64,000 nucleotides of DNA from Solea solea (Eukaryota; Chordata; Actinopteri; Pleuronectiformes; Soleidae): contig NC_081148.1 of assembly GCF_958295425.1 (NCBI RefSeq), positions 15,136,958 to 15,200,957 on the forward strand, written 5' to 3'. A model generated the notes under the pieces. That model was given only the letters and a program-made list of their open reading frames with translations, made no database searches and was not told where the DNA came from. Below are positions 38,419 to 52,000 of this stretch, one piece after another (the stretch's first letter is position 1; every line of letters begins with the position of its first letter). A program made the position numbers and the translations under genes.

Positions 38419-40740
38419 TTTTGAATGCGTGGCTAGAGTGAAAGAAATCCTTTGTTGCAGTAGGAAATTTAGTGGGCTTAACTCAACCTCGGTGGCCATC
38501 ACGGTCTTAACCACACACAGTGCTAAATCAACATCATCTCTACTGCTCACTGTTAGCACTCACATCATAAATGTCACTTCATTACTCCACGCACACTCCA
38601 TTTACCAGAAAGGGTCTACACAAGCCTTTCTAAGACAGTTTTTCATCATTTATTGTGTTTGTCTGGTACTTCAGCTCCAGTCTGTACATCAGTTGATCAA
38701 TGATGGAACAGTTTTAAATGTTTTTTTCCATTGCAAATGTATTAGCTTTATCATTACAGTTATAAATCAAAGCAGGACTTATAGTTGAAAAATATTTCAT
38801 GTATATAATAAAACTTAAATGGGTAAAAGATAATGGTCAGAACTTGCTTTGGGGTGACATTTGATGTTTCTGAATATAATCTTAAGCATTTGAATCTTAA
38901 GCAAATGAATGGTTGGAGAAGATTTTATCATCACGTATGAAAGAAAATACCGCATCTACGTCTCTAGACTAATCAGCTCTCACCGTCTGACTTCTCGGTG
39001 GCTGTAATGGGTGCACTCACAATGAACAGAACAAACCTAATTTCACTCTGTCTGTAAAGGTCCAGGTAGTCATCCATGGTCCTCTCTTTTCAGATATTTG
39101 TGTTTCCTTTGTTGGCTGGACTGTCAGTCACCCAGGCCTCTTGAGGACTGGAGTAATTTGGTAATTTTGCCTAAATGGTGATACTGTAATTATGTGGCAT
39201 CAGCTGCTGAGCTGTCAGTGAGACGGCCAACGGTCATTCATCACAAGGAAACTAGAAGGCGCGAGGCATTGTGAGTGATTGGGTAAACACTAGCAGAATA
39301 AAAGTGTGGTGGTCTTACCTGAAAATGGCCGAAAATAGGAGGTGAGAGGCCGTAAGAGTAATGGGGTGCAGGAGCAGCTACAGCCTGTGTGGCAGGCTGG
39401 TTGTTTGGTTGAGATAGGGGGGCAGCAAGGCATGTCTGAGCCTCAAAATAACAGTGATGCATCAGGAGGGGGGCTTGTGGGTGGCAGATGAAGTGGGACC
39501 ACTGGAAGGTCAGGTTTGAAGTGGAATGTGGCAGCAGCTCAGATGCAGTTCTGCCTTCCCATCACAAACAGCTCCCATCTGTCCATGAGTAAGCCTGGAC
39601 TAATGAAAGCTGTCGTTATAAAGGACTCACCACCCAGTGGTGGTACATTTATGTACACATACACACACACAGAGAGAGCCATCACTGATGCAGCGGTGTG
39701 GCTGCCAAAGTCTATTATATTTTTGTCCAAAGTTGATTTAATGATTTATTGTATTCTTTCACGACAGAGTAAATGGAGATATAGTAAGGGCATTATTGTG
39801 GGTGAATGTGAATGTAATATAAGAAATCCAATTTCCTATTCAATATTACCTTTATGTGTAATAACCTCATCAGAATCAAAAGCTACTTTACTACTATTGA
39901 CTTGATATCCCCACATCCTCCAGTGGTTCTTGTAGGTGATGTCGTCTGACTTGAATGAAAATACATGTTAAATGAAGAGCCAAGGGCCAAAACTCACCAA
40001 ACATTGTATGTGGTCAGTTTACTAATGTGTCATTGGAGTCATTTTAATATATGTTGTGTTCACTTGATAGAATAACAGCATTGCTGTGTTAAGCAGGAAT
40101 TTGGGCATGTGACACTGTGACTAAGTCCAACTCATTAACTTCCTCTTATTTCCTGGGGACAATCGTGCACAGTTTATGTCTCCACTATTGACAGTGTTTT
40201 TGTCTCAAGAAGAAAAGCAACGTTTCAATCTGACGGCTTTGTTTACCTCACATTGAAGAAAAAGGCTAAAAACTAATTAAGAACAGGGAGTAACAGACTC
40301 CTGTAGTGCCATTTTCACAGCTAATTATGCATGAATACAGCCTGCCTAAATAGTTGCTCCCTAGTCTTTGATGTTTTTTTTCCACTAAATCGTTATGGTT
40401 ACTTCCGCTCATTAGGCTCTTAAGATTGTAAACACTGACAGGTTTTGTCTCCTTTTTCCCTTCACATTTCCAAATCCCTCTTCTGAATATATACAATGTT
40501 TTGCAGCTAGTAGCGTATATATGCTACCCTATGCTTAAAAATAATTATGTGACCTGTATATGTCCCAGTTTGCCATTCTTGGCTTTAATGCTATGGAGTT
40601 AGACCTGCGCTGCAGTCTTTAAAATCCATTAACCTTCCTATAAAAGTGCATATGGCTCCCCATAAACCCTAATGGGTAATGGGACCAATACACAGAGGTT
40701 TCTTTAAAAAAATAAAAATGGAAGTGGGACTCCATTAAAA
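38419..40740. other. Intronic stretch with one weak exon-like frame
   Basis: A 135-codon frame at 38381-38788 has no recognisable motif. The - strand frame within 39241-39555 ends its more protein-like part at a CAG/GTAAGA donor and is discussed as a finding. I do not call either a gene. Confidence 0.4.
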
Positions 40741-40759
40741 AGGCAAATAAAACTTCTTT

Positions 40760-40806
40760 TTGATAACATTAGGGTGTTTGGGGATTTTTTTTCCCCACAG
40801 GTATGA
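40760..40806 (+). promoter_or_regulatory. Candidate recursive (ratchet) splice site
   Basis: TGATAAC (40761-40767) resembles a branch point about 34 nt before a strong tract of eight T and four C ending ACAG at 40800. GTATGA follows immediately. An acceptor abutting a donor is the form of a zero-length ratchet site used to remove very long introns in steps. The donor half is moderate. It could also be chance in 64 kb of intron. Confidence 0.3.
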
Positions 40807-43652
40807 GTCTACCTTTTCTTGGCTTTTGAGAAAATAAAGTTTTTATATCTGTGTGTAGATTTCAGGTCCAAATTTCTAACCTAAAATGCATAATTGTTTT
40901 TTTTTTTTTATCACATTCCTCTCATCCAAATTAAGTTTGTTACAACTTTATGTCTTGAAGTAGTTTTGTTTTTCGGAGCAATTAACTCGTTCTCAGTGAG
41001 AATCCAGTACTTCCTTTATATAACAGTACAGTGTAGGAGAAAATTAATTTTACTGCTGACTGTGGGCTTTCATAATTTCAGAACAGAAGGGCTGTTTGCC
41101 TGTTAGCAAGATAAAGTGGTAAAAAAGGGTAGCACACACTTTAGCCCTTTTTTCTAGGTTGGGATTTTTAATTGTCTCAAATGTGTTTTGGCTGCGAGTT
41201 CCATCCACAACACTACATGGCATGGTACAAGGTAATAAACTATAACTGTATAACCAAGGACAAATGGAGAAGAAAAGGCTGAAATTAGAAATAGTTTCTC
41301 AGCCTACAGTAATTAAACTTGCAATTGTCTGCATTATGCAATGCCTTAAAACTGACCATAGACCACCACGTTTTCTCAGGCCAAAATAAGTCATAAAAAC
41401 CAATGTTGGCCTGAGGTGCCGCCTCGGTTTCCCACATTGTTTTAAAGGCGTTGCAAGGTGAGAAATGGCTCTGTGGCAGGTAGTTTTATGGTGATCACCT
41501 TGAGTCGTTGCTCTGGCCAGGAGACCAGTGAGTGTAATGGATCTGCTGGGAGCCTTCAGTATGGATTTATGAAAGTGCAAGGCTGGAGGGGAGGATAAGT
41601 CACCTCCCTGTTTTTGTCACAGACTGAGAGACACCAATGAATAACACGAGAGAGCTAATCCAAGACAACAGTGTTCTGACAAACAATACACAGAGACTAC
41701 AAAGTTTACTTAGCTTGCACTTTTTAGTTTGGCACCATTGTGACTTCTGCAGCACGGTCTCAAGAGGTGAGAAAGTTCTCACAGTCTCCCTTTTGAAATA
41801 GTTTTACACACAAACAAACACGTGGACGTCGACAAACACACACCAGTTTCAATGTTGTGCAGCACGTGGATGAACACTGTGGGCTTTCAGAACATGCTAG
41901 GAAAGGGGCCTTCTTTGTGTGTGGTGGTTGGGTTGGCAGGGCAAGCAGGGGAGCGTCCGGATCAAGTTTCCCCCTCCTGCTGTCTAATTATTGACCCATC
42001 TGGTATTGTCTTTTCAATTGTTTCAATTATGATGGCACTGGTATTGCTCAGCACCCTGGCGTCAAAGCATTAATAATTCATGTGTAACACCCTGGACTCC
42101 ACTCAGAGCTGTGGGCTTGAGCTGAATGTCAATACTGCCTCATGCCCCCAGTTGAGCAGAGGGTTGTCTGTATTGACAGCAAGGCAGATAAGGGGAGCAA
42201 AAGCAAGTGCTGCCAAAGACAGTGGATAGTGATGCTATCATGGAGTGTATAGGTGAAAAGAATTTCTTCTCTCTCACACTCTCCCTCTTTGTGTGTGTGT
42301 GCATGTGTGTGTGTGTCATACACAAGCTGTCTTCACAGCTAGTGTGTTTGCTGTCGCCTGATATATGACCTCATTATTGTCACCCCCAGACCTTAGAATC
42401 AATAGTGTTCAATTACTCATGAACCACAGACACAGCACTGTTTACTCAGAAATCAGAGCCAACCAGGGGTTAACTCTCTCATCAGGGATTTGACTTTAGT
42501 CCCCAAACCACTGCGCCCATCGCCGTACAGTGGCTGAGGAAAGGTACAAGTCAGTCAAGAGGGAAAAAGGTTCCTGGAGAAAATGGAAGTGTGACTGTTC
42601 ATTAAGAGGTGTGAAGATGAAAGAGTGAAGGGGTCACATTTTTGACACCCTGCTGTAATGGATGTGCTTTTGGAAGGTGGGGGGGTATTTGACACCTGTT
42701 AAAATGTGTCATGACTGGTGACCAATGGCAGTTGTTTACCCACCGATTGGAGCTCAGCAGATCATCAAAATGAACTTCATATTCTTTATAGTACACCAAC
42801 CAATACTGTTTTCTGATGAGACATTTTATTAAGACTCATGAGATGTAGGAATTGTTCTGCATGAGCACTCTAGGTTGTCAATGCCATCTGTATTTCCTGT
42901 AGAAGCTTTATTTAACAGCTCACAGATGAGGTTTTTGGTAATTTCATGTTGTGTCTTTGTATGTCAGTTCTTTCAATTCTATCATGATTGTGAAGGTTTC
43001 ATTGATTCTATTCTTTTGGACCCATGTGCTCATTCAGTATTCATACAGTGATCTCTCACAGCAATTCATCTTAAGTTGCAGAGTTGCTCTCGTTCACATT
43101 GGCCTCCTGGCCTTCAGCTGCATCCCTGGTCCCCTTGCACTCACAGTGACTGCACGCAGAATAAGCTGTCACAGCCGTAACAATAGATTTCACTCTTCTG
43201 AATGCAACAGCTAAATGATGCCCCTGCCTTAAGGGGAAAACTTCACTGTGGGAATACTCACCCTGCACTGCACCTCATTCAAGGACATTTGCATAATTTG
43301 ACATTAACTGACATCTGTGTTAGTGATAATGTAAGTCACTGTACTTCAGCCTATATTAAAGGGTTCCTGCTGTTATAGAAAATGTAACATTACAATTTAA
43401 CGGCTCATACATGACAACAATTATATTTTTAATATGTTCAGTGTTTTTGTCACACAAGTTGTACAGTTTTTCCAAGTGAGCTGCTTTCAGTCTGTTTATT
43501 CTCCTGATAAAATATATTACAGAGAAACCTTCAGTCTATGACGCATTATTCGGAGTACAGGTACTTGTGAGGATGCTAATACATTTTACCTCAATAGTTA
43601 CTCATGACAGTGAGTCTGAGGCTCTGTACACGAGGGCAGAAATAGATAAAAT
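40807..43652. other. Intronic stretch with a GT tract, otherwise nothing recognised
   Basis: Contains the GT microsatellite at 42290-42316 and T or G runs near 40897 and 42680. The - strand frame at 41299-41580 (93 codons) has no family resemblance. Confidence 0.5.
42290..42316. repeat. (TG)n microsatellite with one GCA interruption
   Basis: About 27 bases of GT units interrupted once by GCAT. Confidence 0.92.
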
Positions 43653-44066
43653 ATGGCGCCGAGACAACTATTTCTCAAACCATCGGGTTTCCTCCTGTGG
43701 AAACATTACTTTTCTGTAGATGTAGGACACAAAGCCAGGCTGTTGTCACCCTCTCCTGGCATGGTAACACACGCACAGCTGCATGCCCCACCTCTCCGCC
43801 CGGTCGCCTGCTGCTCTGTGGCTATCGATCGGGAGTTGTCACACTCTTGGTCGGAAGTTTTATGGTCTTCTTCCCTGGCACAGTGCTGCCCTTTCTGGTG
43901 GAGTCACAGAGATGCAGGGGGCCAAGGGGAATGGAAGGTGCAGTCCTTTGCTGGGGTGGGAAGAGGATTATGGTGGGTGGTGCGTGTGGTGCGCAGCTGT
44001 TTTCCTATGGATCACTTCATTAATATCTCAGGGCAGAAATTAGAGGGGCCGCTACAGACTAATTAG
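43653..44066. other. GC-rich block open in several frames, no gene called
   Basis: Three + strand frames overlap here (137, 108 and 86 codons). One (43697-44023) contains a hydrophobic run, GVVTLLVGSFMVFFPG then TVLPFLV, resembling a membrane span. I recognise no family, there is no clear acceptor/donor pair, and GC-rich DNA lacks stop codons by chance. Left as unassigned. Confidence 0.3.
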
Positions 44067-44139
44067 CCCTGTCTGACCCTCCCATCTCAGAGAGGTCACT
44101 CCTCTCCACTTCCTGCTGAAGCAATCAAAAGCTGAGTAA

Positions 44140-44153
44140 CCCCCCCCCCCCCC
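44140..44153. repeat. C14 homopolymer
   Basis: Fourteen C residues followed by ACACC. The opposite strand is a G-run. Confidence 0.85.
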
Positions 44154-47100
44154 ACACCTATCCAATGTTCATTCACTGTCACTGCCAGTAAAAATATAGG
44201 GCAGCCAGACAAAAAAAGATACCCCCATTTTCTGCTGCATTACATACTTGCTGAAAGCTTAAAGTTTGAAGCATCAAGTATTCAAAAACGTATCTCGCTG
44301 TTAAACGGCCCCATGTCATTGCGTGTACCTGCCTCTGTCCATCATTGTTTGTGTATCTGCTTAGTGAGCAGTGCCTGTGACTCCCAAAGGGGCAGCAGGG
44401 ACAGTGTAGCACAATGGGAGCAGTGTGCATGTGTTTGCTGCCAGCAGACATGGAGCCATCCCTCATTAGTATCATCTGTTTTCCCAGATGGCAGGGTCAG
44501 GTTAAGAGGGAAGCTTGATGAAAGGACTCGTCCTGCAGTGTGACACTCATTCCACAGCGCAGCACTCACTAGAGCTCCCCAAGCCAAGTTCCCAGCTCCT
44601 ACAGGTGATTCTGGGGATTTAGTGGGATTCATAGTCGCAGAGAAACAGAACTACGTGTTCCCATCGACGCCGTATACTCTGAGTTTAACAGAGAGGATCT
44701 GAGAAAAAGAGAAAAGTTCACTCAACTAGGTGACATTTCAACTTGTTTGATATGCGAACAAAGAATGTGAAAAAAAAAATGCAATTAAGTTTGACACCTG
44801 CTATTTTCAAAAAACAACTTTACTTTTCACCTTAAATATATCCCCGTAACATGCTGTTATTTTTTTCAATGGCTCATTAGAGTGCAGTCTGGGTCCAGCG
44901 AAAACCCAGGTAACAGGTTATGGCTCAACACTAAACGAAGGCCAGATGAATCTATGCCATGACCTGCGAGGCAGCAGCAGCTTCTGTGAGATGGAAAAGG
45001 ATAATGAGCATTTTCACATTTTATGTTGAAAACTCACCAAACGGCCCATATACCAATTAAGAGGTTGTTTTTTTTTTTCAGTGGAGTGGTCATTATCAAA
45101 TGTGACCTTCCAATTATTTTTTTCTCATTTTGCCCCTGATTCTGTCACCCCAGTGTGCCTGGTCGCCCCTCAGAGCCTCAGAGGATGGACAGAATGGGTA
45201 ATGGTTTTCCAAGCCGAGATCCAAATACGCGAGACATAGAGACCCTACCGCTAAAGTGCTTCTGTCCTCCCTGCCTTGTTATATCTGTTTTATTCCCCTG
45301 TTGTCAATTGAAGTAAATCACATTTTACTTGTCTTGGATGGATTCATTGGACTTTTACTGTTCAACAATTTTTATATGTTTGCTAAATTTAAAATTTTGC
45401 TAAACTAAACTGAACTAAAATGCAGCCCTCTCTTATTAATAAGGAGTGGAATTATTTTGGTCTAAGTGTGGAGCAGCATATTTTATACAAACCGCCTTAT
45501 CTTTGTTCACACCATGCGTCAGAAATCTGTCCGACAATAATAAAAAATAATAATCATAATAGAGATGCATTCTTCTGTAAGGCTATATATCTGAAATTAT
45601 CATTGGTGCCAGTCTTATAATGAATGAATCATTTATGAATTATTTATTTGAGAATCACAGTGAATCACAAGTGGTGTGTGGGTTGATTAACATTCATTTA
45701 GAATTAAGGGGAAATTATTAAATGCTATAATGGAATGGGATAGAATTGAAGTGAAGATAAACACACAAAAAAGCCCTTGAAATAAGGCTGTGAGAAGTAT
45801 GTATGGGTTTGTATGAGTCAATATTGAGTGGGCTGCTTTTCAAAAGCTGCAATAAAAACCCAATCATTAAAGTTACACAACCATCACCTTTTCTTTTAAT
45901 TCAGATTAATTCACAGGAGGTTTCGACTATTGTCTCACTCTGCTTTGTAAATTAAAAAGGCTATCTTAAATGATGTTACAACGATGATACCTTTATTAAT
46001 GTATCATCCTTTGTACATTGTTCATGCCAGACTCAAAGTAATGCAACATTTGCAACAGAGCATTAAATACTGCAATGGACCAAAATCATGGAGACAAAGC
46101 TTCATATAATCTCTGTAGACATTGTTTCCAAAGATAAAATTAGCTTTCCTTAAATAGCCATTTGCAGCAAGGTTCACAAACAACCCTGAGCATCCAAATG
46201 TATACAGTATGCAATTTATATAGCTCATGAGATAATATAGCCTTGAAAAATAGTTCCTAGTTAAATACCTAGTACAGGTAGTGGATTTGAAGATACAGGG
46301 ACCGCAATATTGGAAAATAGTGACATGAGCTTCCCCCTACTTTGATTGTACTGTGTGGAATGAGGAAATACATCTGGGTTTATTGGGTGCTTGAAGTTTC
46401 CAGAGGTATTCACTGTATATTACTTTCTTTCAAAGTACAGAGTGATCGTATTGTAAATAGACTGATTATGAGACGATGTTTTTGTTGATCAGGAGGAACT
46501 GAGATGAACTGAGCTGAGATGAACTGAGCTGAGTGTGTTTATTTGTTTATGACACGCATAATGCATAGTGCTCATGGAAATTACACTACGCTGTATATTG
46601 TAAAGACACTTTACTCACCTCAGTCTTTCACTGTGCATACCAGTAAACAGAGACTCAGGGAAATGCATAGGTTGATCAAGGCCATATGATTGCACTGTTA
46701 AAGTGTAGAGCTTGTGTATAATTGTTTGTAGTGAAAATGCAAAACCTTTTACATTTACAAAAGCAAAATGCAAGCGTGCATGTGATATGCATATCAGATT
46801 AATGTACAACATCATTTGAGCTTGTTCTTCTGTCATTTTAAGGAACAATTACAGAAGCTTCTCCCTTAAAACATTGTGAACCATCTGCTATAGGAAAAGT
46901 ACCAGAGAATTAAAGAGGCATTGATGCTACATGTGTTGGGAGGACAAAAGAATGATCCTTGTTGGAAGGAGGTTTATAGCATTTGCAGTCTGTTTTGCTT
47001 ATTTTTGTTTCGTTTTTGCATGTGACAAAACCCCAGTGCGTTATATTTGATTACCACTTGAAATATTCAAAGCTGAGTGCCCAGATTTGGGCAGCTTTAA

Positions 47101-48723
47101 AATTCTGTTGCATATGCAAGTGAATTCCAATTCAGTAGAGTACACTGTGAAACAGATGGTCCCTTAGCAACCACACGCTTTGATGTCATATGATGTCTGG
47201 TCTCTGACTAGCTATGTCATTTCAAATAATCCACTGATGTGAAATGCACCAGAGCCCCTTAAACTACCTCATTCATTGGGGATCATACCTTTCTTTTGAC
47301 TGTGACAAGAGGTCACTCAAAGCCAGAGAATAGGTGTGCGATTACACATGTGGGATTAGTGTATGTGTAGTCAGGATCACTTATTTTTGGGCAGCTAAGG
47401 ATGAAATGAATGGAGCAAAGAAGGTCATAAAATGAGTTTTACTTCTGCTGTTACAGTGAGTCAGTAATGTTGTCCTGGTACGAGTCCCGGAACTGACTGA
47501 AATACAATATATTCCTTAATTAATAAAGTATAAACAAATAAAATGATAACAATGTGGTATATTTTAAGATGCACATCAGTTTGATGGTGTTTAACTCCAC
47601 ATGAATTGTTACTGTCAAATGTTTAGCAGTAACAACTTTACGCCCTTTAGTAAGCTTGTTGTATAGAGATCATTGCTGGTCAAGCACTTCTCTAGATTTT
47701 TATTTCATTTCCATTCAGTTTTATTGTTTTATCGATTGAATTTGTGGAAGCAATATGCCCCCCTGACTCCCTGTGCTGTCTTTGTGAAAGATGAGATTCC
47801 CCCACTCCCCTTTTCACCATGTGTGATGTGACTGTGTGCTTTCCCTGTTCACTTGCATCTGTATGTATTTGTACGTTAACAGACATTAAAGCAGGGCGAG
47901 AGTGGGAAATTGACCTCAGCAGCAGGAGAGCTCATTGTGGATTATTTGCCCCCAGAGAGACAGCCTGGCCACCCACACATCAGCCGGCATCACTGTGTGC
48001 ATTTAGTTGACAACAAAATTAGCTGTTTAATTTCATTCTTTTGACTCCACACATCTACTTTACACATCTACTTGGTTTTGGAATTGCTATTCATAGAGTG
48101 GTTTATTTGTTTCCACCCTTGCAATTTCTTTTCATCTCTCAGGTAGCTCCATTACTCAGAAAATTACAGTCCTTTAATAAAATCGCAATGGGAAAAAAAA
48201 AAGCAAGAATTGACAGTTTCAGGTGCAAATAATGATTCATTTGCCCAGTCACGCACATGGCATAGCACACTATATGCTTATTAATATAGCAGAACCAATC
48301 CTGTATAGATGCATGTCTTGACACAATATTGCAGTTCATGCCTCATTAGACATTGTTATTGACCCTACATTCACTTCTCACAGTTGTGTGAACCTGGATT
48401 TCTGAGCAGACACTGATTGGTTGGATTGATTACACATTTGGTAGTATGTACACTCTTGGTTCAAAATAATGAATAATGTGTGTCGTGTTCTAGATCACAG
48501 CACTACTAATTGTTGTCTATTGCTATTTGAAATCATCTCCCTAATTTGAATCACACTTGTATGTATATAAAAATGAAGTGGTATACCACTGGCACATTCC
48601 ATGTGGTAAAGTGATCGTGTTGAGCCACACTAGACCACTGGACTGTGTGTGTCTGTTTCTTCCATGTGGATTGCATGTGATATTCATCAGCTGTTAATTA
48701 GATGGTTTTGACCTCGTCGCATA
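44154..48723. other. Intronic stretch, nothing recognised
   Basis: Holds a short tandem repeat at 46496-46533 (GATGAACTGAGCTGA twice, plus a partial unit) and AT-rich sequence. No exon or transposon was delimited. Confidence 0.5.
46496..46533. repeat. Short tandem repeat, 15-nt unit
   Basis: GATGAACTGAGCTGA occurs twice in tandem after a related GAACTGA start; about 2.5 units in all. Confidence 0.8.
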
Positions 48724-49041
48724 TCACATATGGCGGTACGAGTCTGGACGCAGGGAATAGGACGCATTCCTACCAAAGAAGAAGAGAACGATGCTACAGC
48801 TCAACTCGGACACGTCTGGTTTGAGAGGCTCACAGCTGGAAGGCCCGTCGGGCAGGGGAGTAGAGGTGTCAGTCGGTTTGAGGGTCACCAGGTCGAGGCT
48901 CGGATGACTATCCTTGGCGACTATTTGTTGTGTTATCCAAAGGTATCTTTCTGCTTGGTGAGCGGCAGAAAGATACCATTCTGCCGGGCGGAAATTCAGT
49001 TTGCACTGTGCGTATTGGGTCCACACACGCTGTTTGCATAA
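48724..49041. repeat. GC-rich block with 13-bp hairpin, open on both strands
   Basis: The composition jumps to GC-rich with many CpG between AT-rich flanks. GGTATCTTTCTGC at 48942-48954 is perfectly complementary to 48965-48977 (10-nt loop). GGCAGAA at 48964-48970 can alternatively pair with 48979-48985. Frames of 103 (+) and 100 (-) codons overlap but resemble no protein. A young or CpG-rich mobile fragment is my best guess; the family is unknown. Confidence 0.4.
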
Positions 49042-52000
49042 GTATACCCGGGCCTTTAATCATTGTAGGTTTAGTGTTCATTTATTAATTGAAATGAAGC
49101 TGTTACAAATTTTTTTTTTTAACACCACTGGTTATATTTAATCGTGCGGCTCCAACATCAGCACACACACACAAACAAATGTGTTAATGTACATTTAGAA
49201 ATTTCACCAGCAGCTTGTGAACTGTTTAACAATTCGTCATATGGTTGTGCCTGAAGCAGTGTTTTATTCCCATGTACTGTATTCATGTTCGCTTCATGTA
49301 TATTTGTATGCGTCTGAATTCCATCATGAGTGCATATGCTTTTTTTTTTTTAACTACACTATAGAAATGCCTGTGTGATTAATATAACAATCTGTTGCCT
49401 TTCTGTTGCATATTTAAATGATTTATGTGTTGACTTCTTTATGCGCGGTGGTTTCAGATGTGTTCCGCTCAGTTTAATGTTGCATATTCCTCGCCCTCTG
49501 CAATTTGATGGTTATTCTGAGGTATCATACCTCTTTCCAATACTTAGTGCAATTTCTTTGATTTCCTTTTTAGAGTGAATAAAGTGATACTTTTGGCCTC
49601 ACTAAATATAATTTTATGGTAGGTTTCTAGTTGCAGTCTGATACTGTACATCTGCAATTCATTGAATATTTCAGCCAAGGGGTTTTCATGCATTATTTTT
49701 AAAATTACATAACTGCTTGTCATTGTCAGACTGAGGGTTTCATAACAAATAAGAAAAGCTACACTGCCAGCTGTATTTCCAGTAGATTGCTGTGGAGATT
49801 ATATATTTTTCATCAGCCGCTCGAGAACATATTAAAGCAATATCTCAGATGGATGGGAGCACGTATTTCTCTGATGCTATTTTGAACACAGCGGGATTGG
49901 AAGTGTGGCATGTTGCTGGTTAAAGAGGCGGATTACCCACGGAGGCATTTCTGTGTTGATTTCTTCTCCGCGAGAAGCCATTAGCCTCTTGGGGCAGCGA
50001 CGAGGTCTGCCCATTATTCAGGGACAAGGTGGTGGAAATGGAGAGGGATAAGACACAATGTGCTCAGGGCCAAGCTGCTCACTCTCCTGACCTGCTTCTC
50101 AAATGGCTTTTCCACACTCTCATAAAAGCCATTGCGTTGCATTTTAAAGAATAATAGAACCGCTGCCTCCTCCCTGAGAAACTATTTTAGCTTTGTAATT
50201 CCTTGGCACTGGGGCATTTCTTTGAAGGTGACTTCACAGTAAGTTTTCTTTTTGCACCTTGCAAATGCATATAAGAAAAATCAAATGCTCTCTTAAACAA
50301 GGCCATTGTGAGCATTGCTGCTTTTGTCACTATATCACGCAAAGAGAACGAGCCTGTGTTGAAACGAATTGCATTTATGTCTTTGAAACACAAGGGTTGT
50401 GAGGAGAGATGTGGAGGACTCTACTTCTCTCTGATTCTTTTATCATAATTACACTTGATCTTTGTTATCCTGTACTGACACCTTTAGTACATTCTAGCTA
50501 AATAATTGTCTTTATACTATATGGGAAATGTTGTAGAGGGACACAAGTTATAAATACATCTGCAGTGGGACTTTCCTCACAATATTTGGGACCAGTGTGA
50601 GACATCCACCAGGCTAGGCAAGGCTTCATTTAGTAGAATATCAACATGCTACTGTTTTGAGTGTGTTTATTGAGTGTGTATATTCAAATTATATTTAATT
50701 ACTGGCCCACCATGAGAATTTCTGGATTGCTTTGGTATGGAGGAGTTTTTTTGTTGTTTATGTGTAGTGAGGGAGTCCACAGTTGTCACCCCAGGTCTAT
50801 GTGGGTGAGAGAAAAACTGAGAATATGAGAATACACTCAGTGTGTTGTGTCTGCAAAGTAAAGCTATTCATCTTCCTATATGTATCATTATTATTATTGT
50901 TATTATTTTTATATTAGTTAGCGTCTATGGACTATGGCTTCTATGGTTGTGGGTTTTTTTTTGGCTTATATTAATGACAAAAAATGCCAATATTGATGGC
51001 AGACATGTTCTCTTTCATGGTATTTATTTCACTGGTGATGGTTTTTAAGATGGCTTTTCATTTTAAAAAATTGTTTGCCCAAGGAAATTGCCCTAAAAAG
51101 TGCAGGTTGCAGGTAAAAGTCTGTCCGCGAAGTAGAACAGAGGGCAGTCATGTTATGAAAACCTGATGTTATGATACTGAAGAAGCACAATCTCACCCAA
51201 AAAATGATTAAAGATGGCACAGTGGATATTTGCACTGCTAAAAAAAATATTAAAGTATAGGTTGTTTAGATCAGTATAGGTTGGGCCCAACTATTCCCCC
51301 CCTTTGTTTTTGCCAAAGAGTTATGTTTTATTATTTATTGAGAAATGATTGTGAAATAATTTCTTCAGCCCTTAAGCTGCTGGCGCTTCCATAAGAAGCT
51401 TAGGCAAATATCACCTGCTGCTTTCCCTCCTTCTTTCTATTCTAAGTAGCACTCTCGGTGTGTTTATAACAGAAAACACACCACTCCTTTTCCCCCTCTA
51501 GTACCAGGGGACCTGAAATTGCTCTTATTAATCAGAGCAGTGATAATGAGCAGTGAATAATAACCATGGGTGGAGGCCTACTGAATTCAATGTGATGGGG
51601 GGTGGGGGGTGTTTATTTGAGATTTTGGGATTTGAATGTTAGTACGCTTTTCCTTAGAGACTCCGTGGGGATATTTCTGCCACTGACCTTATCCTTCACA
51701 AATGTAGTACCAGCTGCCATTTCCTCTCCTCTGTTTCTCCTCCCCTCTTCTTCATCATCTGTAATGCGATTTCTTTATTCCTCTGCTGGAGAATGTAAAA
51801 GGTTTTACAGTAAGCCGTTCGTGCATTTGACCTCATAGCTAAATATACCAATGTTGTAAGAAAATGTGGAAACAGAAAAGGTTACAGTCTTATGTTTGGT
51901 GACTCTATGCACATATGGCGTAAAATGTGTTTTGTTTTTTTTCTAGCATACGCATTTATTGTTACCAGTACATATGACCTAAACAAATTGTAATAGTAGC

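Noticed and set aside
38381..38788. 135-codon + strand frame starting near a C-run and CA tract
   Set aside because: Its start region is a microsatellite and the rest has no motif or exon boundaries.
48135..48148. TTCATCTCTCAG/GTAGCT as a second recursive splice site
   Set aside because: The donor half GTAGCT lacks the +5 G and the tract is interrupted; much weaker than the 40800 site.
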